Origin: an uncultured Bacteroidales bacterium
Lineage (GTDB): Bacteria; Bacteroidota; Bacteroidia; Bacteroidales; F082
Reading direction: 5' to 3'
DNA length: 10,144 nucleotides
Assembly: GCA_937896505.1 (NCBI GenBank)
Contig: CALBNP010000058.1
Coordinates: 1-10,144, forward strand
The notes under the pieces were generated by a model, which did not search any database, had not been told where the DNA came from, and saw only the letters and a program-made list of their open reading frames with translations. Made by a program: the position numbers and the translations under genes. Below, piece after piece: positions 6,380 to 10,144 of the stretch (the stretch's first letter is position 1; every line of letters begins with the position of its first letter).

Positions 6380-8422
6380 ATGCGCAAAGCCATTGTTTTT
6401 ATGCTTATCTCACTCATTATGAGCATAAACGGTTTCTCACAAGAAGCCAATGGCGACAGCATTGCGCCTAATCCTATCCCTCACTCCCATGCTGTTCCCA
6501 TCGATTCGACTTTTGTTACCTACTATAACATTGCCTTCGATAGTATCTTTCTGAATAGCCCAAAAGTAATTGATACGAATACGTTTCATGCCTCAAACCA
6601 CGAGATGCTTGAGCGTAGCAATACGATTTATAGTACACTGAGCAACACCGGATTAGCTCATAAATCGATGCGCTTTGGCTATCAGAGTGGCCTTGGTTTC
6701 GACCTAAGTCTGCCCGCATTCTCAGCCTACATCCGCAACGAGAAGAACATGAGCACTTACCAATCGGTGCTCCCCTACTCCGAACTGCGCTATTATTTCA
6801 CTACAGGCGACAAGGAACAAGTCCTCAACGTGAAATTTGGCCGGCAATTCGTCAAGAACCTTTTCGTTTCATTTGAATTCAACACCGAAGTCTCGCCCGG
6901 CGTGTTCAAAAACAGCAAATCGCTGAATAACTACTTTTGGATAAACGCGCATTATTTCACTAAAGACAAACGCTATGGAGTTTTAGCCTATTGGTTCCGC
7001 AACAAACTGGAAATGAGCGAAAACGGTGGTATTCAGAATGATGAAGCCTACATCAACAATACCGAGAGCGACAACAGTGCCGTTTTGACCCAACTGACCA
7101 ACGCACAAAACTACATCAAGTCAAGCGGAGCCGGTTTTGAGCACTATTTCAACCTTTTGCCACGAACCAAGCAAATCAAAGTCACTGAAAGCGACTCAAT
7201 TAGCGATTTATCCATGGACAGCATTGCTGTTGATACCCTCAATCCTCTCGTCAAAGATACCCTATCAGCACAATACAATATCAAAGAACGGAAGTTCACG
7301 TTGGGACGTATCTGCCACAGTTTCAACTATCAACGAAACCAACTATTCTTCAATGAAAATTCTCCCAACCTAGCTTTCTATCAACCCTTCGACACTTTGC
7401 TGAATCCCGAGAAAACTACCGACTCAACTATTGTCCAAGGAATAAGAAACTCTTTGAAATGGAATAGCTTAGGTTATCAATCCTACTCCGATGACGTGCC
7501 ATTCTTTGTTTATGCCGGGCTGAATTATGGCATTTTCAAAGTGAAGATGTTCAATTATGAAGAGCATAAAATGCAGCAAGTTGGCAATTTCCAACAACTC
7601 AGTGTCAATGGAGGGATCATCATCAACTTGTTCAAGTCGTCACGCATCACTGGCCAAGGCGAAATCATCACTTTAGGCTACCAAATTGGCGATTTCAACT
7701 TGAAAGGTCAATGGCACCAATACATTGGAACAAAAGAACATAACTATGGTTCGGCCACCTTCGACTTCAACCTGAAACGGCAATCAGCCAACTGGTTTGA
7801 AACAAGCTATAGTTCCAACCATTTCCGTTGGGAAAACGACTTTCATGCCGCCACATACCTCAGCATGGACCTCAAATATCGATACAAGAGTTTTGGCATA
7901 GGTGTCAAGCAAACTACAATCAATGACTTGATTTACTTTGGTTTGGAAGCGAAACCTGAGCAACATGATGGAATGGTTAGCATCAGGGAAGCATACGGAA
8001 ATTTCTATTACAAACTTTGGAGATTCGAGATGGAAGGCTTCGCTAGCCTGCAAAAAGCGAGCAACGAAGATGTAGTCCACCTTCCCTTATTCATGGCTAG
8101 GATGAAACTTGCCTACTCGCAACCCATTTTCCATAAGGCCGCCACCATCCAGCCGAGCCTCACCGTTCAATATTTCACGAAATACTATGCCGACGCATAC
8201 ATGCCAGCATTGCGCACTTTCTATCTCCAAAACGAAGTGAAGATTGGCAATTTCCCATTCATCGACCTTGCCCTTTCCATCAAGGTGAAGAAAGCTGACA
8301 TTTATGTCGCATACAACAACATGTTTCTGCTGACAGGCAACCACGATGCCTTCATCGCGCCACACTATCCGATGCGTGGAAGCAAGATTTTCATCGGATT
8401 CAACTGGAGACTTTTCAACTAA
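6380..8422 (+). CDS. Putative outer-membrane porin (Bacteroidetes Porin_10-like)
   Basis: This 680-residue protein begins with a signal peptide: basic MRK, a hydrophobic AIVFMLISLIMSI stretch, then NGFSQEA with likely cleavage after about residue 20. The mature part is rich in alternating aromatic and polar strands and ends in FIGFNWRLFN, as expected of an outer-membrane beta-barrel. Segments such as FGYQSGLGFDLSLPAFSAY and LRYYFTTGDKEQVLNVKFGR fit the large putative porin family of Bacteroidetes. The ATG at 6380 was chosen because it places the signal peptide at the very N-terminus; an in-frame ATG at 6311 would bury it behind 23 extra residues. The presumed role is a diffusion channel, with unknown substrate. 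It is transcribed away from the DUF1016 gene, and the antiporter follows after 19 bases, so the two probably form an operon. I saw no convincing promoter consensus for it in 6265-6379. Confidence 0.87.
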   Translation: MRKAIVFMLISLIMSINGFSQEANGDSIAPNPIPHSHAVPIDSTFVTYYNIAFDSIFLNSPKVIDTNTFHASNHEMLERSNTIYSTLSNTGLAHKSMRFGYQSGLGFDLSLPAFSAYIRNEKNMSTYQSVLPYSELRYYFTTGDKEQVLNVKFGRQFVKNLFVSFEFNTEVSPGVFKNSKSLNNYFWINAHYFTKDKRYGVLAYWFRNKLEMSENGGIQNDEAYINNTESDNSAVLTQLTNAQNYIKSSGAGFEHYFNLLPRTKQIKVTESDSISDLSMDSIAVDTLNPLVKDTLSAQYNIKERKFTLGRICHSFNYQRNQLFFNENSPNLAFYQPFDTLLNPEKTTDSTIVQGIRNSLKWNSLGYQSYSDDVPFFVYAGLNYGIFKVKMFNYEEHKMQQVGNFQQLSVNGGIIINLFKSSRITGQGEIITLGYQIGDFNLKGQWHQYIGTKEHNYGSATFDFNLKRQSANWFETSYSSNHFRWENDFHAATYLSMDLKYRYKSFGIGVKQTTINDLIYFGLEAKPEQHDGMVSIREAYGNFYYKLWRFEMEGFASLQKASNEDVVHLPLFMARMKLAYSQPIFHKAATIQPSLTVQYFTKYYADAYMPALRTFYLQNEVKIGNFPFIDLALSIKVKKADIYVAYNNMFLLTGNHDAFIAPHYPMRGSKIFIGFNWRLFN

Positions 8423-8441
8423 CAACCAACGATTTATAAAT

Positions 8442-10004
8442 ATGATACAAACCGACCTCACTCCTACTACCAACGACCTTTCGAGTCTGGCTGACACCCT
8501 CACAAGAAGCAACGACAGCATCGTTGCAACCGACATTGTCAACCAAACTGCGGAACACATCAGTTCGGGCGCATCGTCAAGCCAAATCGGGCTTATCATC
8601 GCCATCATGGGACTGCTCATCTTTGCGGCTCACCTGTTCACACAAATATTCAGTCGCCGGCGCATTCCGGATGTGCTTTTCCTCATCCTGATTGGTCTGC
8701 TCATCGGTCCGATATTCAAATGGATTTCGCCCGAAAGCCTCGGAAATGCGGGCAGCATCTTCTCTGGAATCACCCTTGTAACCATTCTTTTCGAAAGCGG
8801 AACACGATTGAGTTTCAGCAATTTAAGAGATTCGTTTAAAGGTGCATTCCGACTGATGTCGCTCAATTTCATCATTAGTGCAATAGTCATTTGGCTAGTG
8901 GCATGGCTCGTTTTGGGCATCGATCCCGTCATTGGCCTGATGTTAGGCTGCATTTTGGGCGGCACCGCATCCGCCGTGGTCATCCCCATGGTTCGACAAC
9001 TGAAAATGTCAGAAAAAAGTGCCACCATTCTCATCTTGGAAGCTGCTTTCGGCAACGTGTTCAGCATCGTTTTTGCCCTCGCCCTCTTGCAAGCCATCAA
9101 GGCACAGCAAGTTCAGTTCGGAGCCATTATCGGTGACATTTTCTCGTCGTTTATCTTAGCCACCGTAATGGGCTTGGTCGGAGCCATTTTCTGGGCACTC
9201 ATTTTGGATAAGGTCCGCAACCTCAAGAATTCCATTCTCACCACACCTGCCTTCGTTTTCATCATCTATGGCATCAACGAGTGGATGGGCTTCAGCGGCG
9301 CCATCGCTGCATTGGCATTCGGAATCGGCCTAGCCAACATCGACGGAATTTACGATTCGATGCTGAAACGCTTCGTCAAGAAACGCCCAGCCAACCTCAA
9401 CAACACAGAACGGGCCTTGTTTAGCGAATTGGTATTGTTGCTGAAGACGTTCTTTTTCATCTACGTCGGCATTTCAATCCAATTGAACCATTGGCAACCG
9501 ATTGTCATCGGATTGGGAATCAGCATTTTGCTGTTCATCATTCGCATTCCCATCGTGCGTTTCGCCATTTCGGAGAGTGACGGAATCAGCGACAAGGAAC
9601 TGATGTTCATGTCGGCCATCAATCCAAAAGGACTTACCGCTGCTGTTTTGGCCACCCAAGCCGTGAACTATATTCCCGATTCCGAGACTGGATATTTCGT
9701 GAAGAACATCGTGTTTTCCGTCATCCTGTTCAGCATCCTCATCAATTCGATAATGATTCCCTTTATCGAAAGAGAAAAACATCTATACAACTTCTACCTG
9801 CGCGCACTCCAGTTAGCGACAAGATTCAGGTCATTTTTCATCAAGAACAAAAAATCCAAGAAACAACATCGCAATTCGAAAGCACGCGAAATCGTCGAAG
9901 AAACCTTCACGTCCGACATCCTTAACCAAATCATCGACAGCCAAGAAAACCCCGGAGCCATTAATAATAAGGTGGTTTCGAGCAATTCCGATGTCGCCGA
10001 TTAA
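8442..10004 (+). CDS. Cation:proton antiporter (CPA1/NhaP-like inner-membrane protein)
   Basis: This 520-residue polytopic membrane protein has an unusual polar, Ser/Thr/Asp-rich N-terminal extension of about 45 residues. About 12 hydrophobic segments follow between residues 48 and 442, and then a basic, probably cytoplasmic tail (443-520). Family features include RIPDVLFLILIGLLIGP (74-90), LGGTASAVVIPM (172-183), FFFIYVGISI (337-346) and SAINPKGLTAAVLATQ (391-406). Such proteins exchange Na+ or K+ for H+ across the inner membrane for pH and ion balance. At the position where CPA1 members usually carry Asn-Asp, this protein reads EAAFGNVFSIVF (200-211), so the proton-binding Asp appears to be Asn205. 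The start is the ATG at 8442; an in-frame extension to 8346 would overlap the porin gene by 77 bases with an unlike sequence. It probably shares a transcript with the porin. Confidence 0.88.
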   Translation: MIQTDLTPTTNDLSSLADTLTRSNDSIVATDIVNQTAEHISSGASSSQIGLIIAIMGLLIFAAHLFTQIFSRRRIPDVLFLILIGLLIGPIFKWISPESLGNAGSIFSGITLVTILFESGTRLSFSNLRDSFKGAFRLMSLNFIISAIVIWLVAWLVLGIDPVIGLMLGCILGGTASAVVIPMVRQLKMSEKSATILILEAAFGNVFSIVFALALLQAIKAQQVQFGAIIGDIFSSFILATVMGLVGAIFWALILDKVRNLKNSILTTPAFVFIIYGINEWMGFSGAIAALAFGIGLANIDGIYDSMLKRFVKKRPANLNNTERALFSELVLLLKTFFFIYVGISIQLNHWQPIVIGLGISILLFIIRIPIVRFAISESDGISDKELMFMSAINPKGLTAAVLATQAVNYIPDSETGYFVKNIVFSVILFSILINSIMIPFIEREKHLYNFYLRALQLATRFRSFFIKNKKSKKQHRNSKAREIVEETFTSDILNQIIDSQENPGAINNKVVSSNSDVAD

Positions 10005-10044
10005 AAGATTTCAAAAAAAATGACCAACGAACCAAAAAAAGTTG

Positions 10045-10052
10045 TATTTTTG
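10045..10052 (+). promoter_or_regulatory. Probable -7 box of the rpsO promoter
   Basis: TATTTTTG fits the Bacteroidetes -7 consensus TAnnTTTG and lies 47 bases before the rpsO start codon, so transcription would begin near 10059. There is no clear TTTG 19-21 bases upstream, so this call rests on one element and its position. The interval 10005-10099 has no other gene and no clear terminator for the antiporter operon. Confidence 0.55.
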
Positions 10053-10099
10053 CCGCTCGTTAAAAGTAAGACAAGATTTTAAGTAAAAAGAAGAAAATT

Positions 10100-10144
10100 A
10101 TGTATTTAACTGCAGAAAAGAAATCAGAGATTTTCAGCCAATTC
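10100..10144 (+). CDS. rpsO: 30S ribosomal protein S15, N-terminus (cut by window end)
   Basis: The first 15 codons read MYLTAEKKSEIFSQF. This closely matches the start of Bacteroidetes S15, typically MYL-x-A-x-KK-x-EIF. S15 binds 16S rRNA early in assembly of the small ribosomal subunit. The start codon follows an A-rich leader (AAAAAGAAGAAAATT), typical of highly expressed Bacteroidetes genes. The rest of the gene lies beyond the window, so the call depends on a short but characteristic segment. Confidence 0.82.
   Translation, partial: MYLTAEKKSEIFSQF

Overview
The window looks like a Bacteroidota (probably Bacteroidales) chromosome. The evidence is a 5S rRNA of the Prevotella/Porphyromonas type, a predicted porin of the Bacteroidetes-restricted Porin_10 type, an S15 protein beginning MYLTAEKK, AT-rich leaders without Shine-Dalgarno sequences, and a promoter matching the Bacteroidetes primary sigma consensus (TTTG-N20-TAnnTTTG). 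Genus cannot be fixed from this sequence.

Layout. Positions 1-260 are the end of an rRNA operon. They hold the 3' part of one 5S gene, a hairpin/T-tract terminator, a second complete 5S gene, and a second terminator whose shape can serve both strands. From 283 to 6264 everything is on the minus strand and reads leftward, towards the rRNA genes. In transcription order this block is a PDDEXK nuclease-like gene (YhcG/DUF1016 family), a 233-base gap rich in inverted repeats, and then a tightly coupled three-gene restriction-modification-like operon. That operon is a small adenine-methylase-like protein with SAM-binding motifs but no NPPY, a larger Eco57I-like methylase with NPPY, and a GIY-YIG-like/SF2-helicase protein. 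Both internal junctions are 4-base ATGA overlaps. From 6380 to the end the plus strand carries ordinary chromosomal genes: an outer-membrane porin, a CPA-type cation:proton antiporter 19 bases behind it, and the start of rpsO.

How the genes may work together. The minus-strand block reads as a defence island lodged between an rRNA operon and housekeeping genes. The two methylase proteins share a recognisable N-terminal module, but the clear SAM-binding and catalytic motifs lie on different chains. I infer that they act as one heteromeric adenine methyltransferase. The third protein would be the ATP-dependent restriction arm: an N-terminal GIY-YIG-like nuclease domain followed by helicase motifs. 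The DUF1016 gene has its own good promoter and may be an accessory nuclease.

Most interesting. (1) The split, apparently complementary methylase pair joined to a GIY-YIG-helicase effector. (2) A 40-base near-perfect palindrome, resembling a dispersed genomic repeat, read in frame inside the small methylase gene. (3) A sharp AT-rich shift covering the probable target-recognition part of the large methylase. The individual families are known. I know of no detailed mechanistic description of this exact three-gene architecture, but I could not search.
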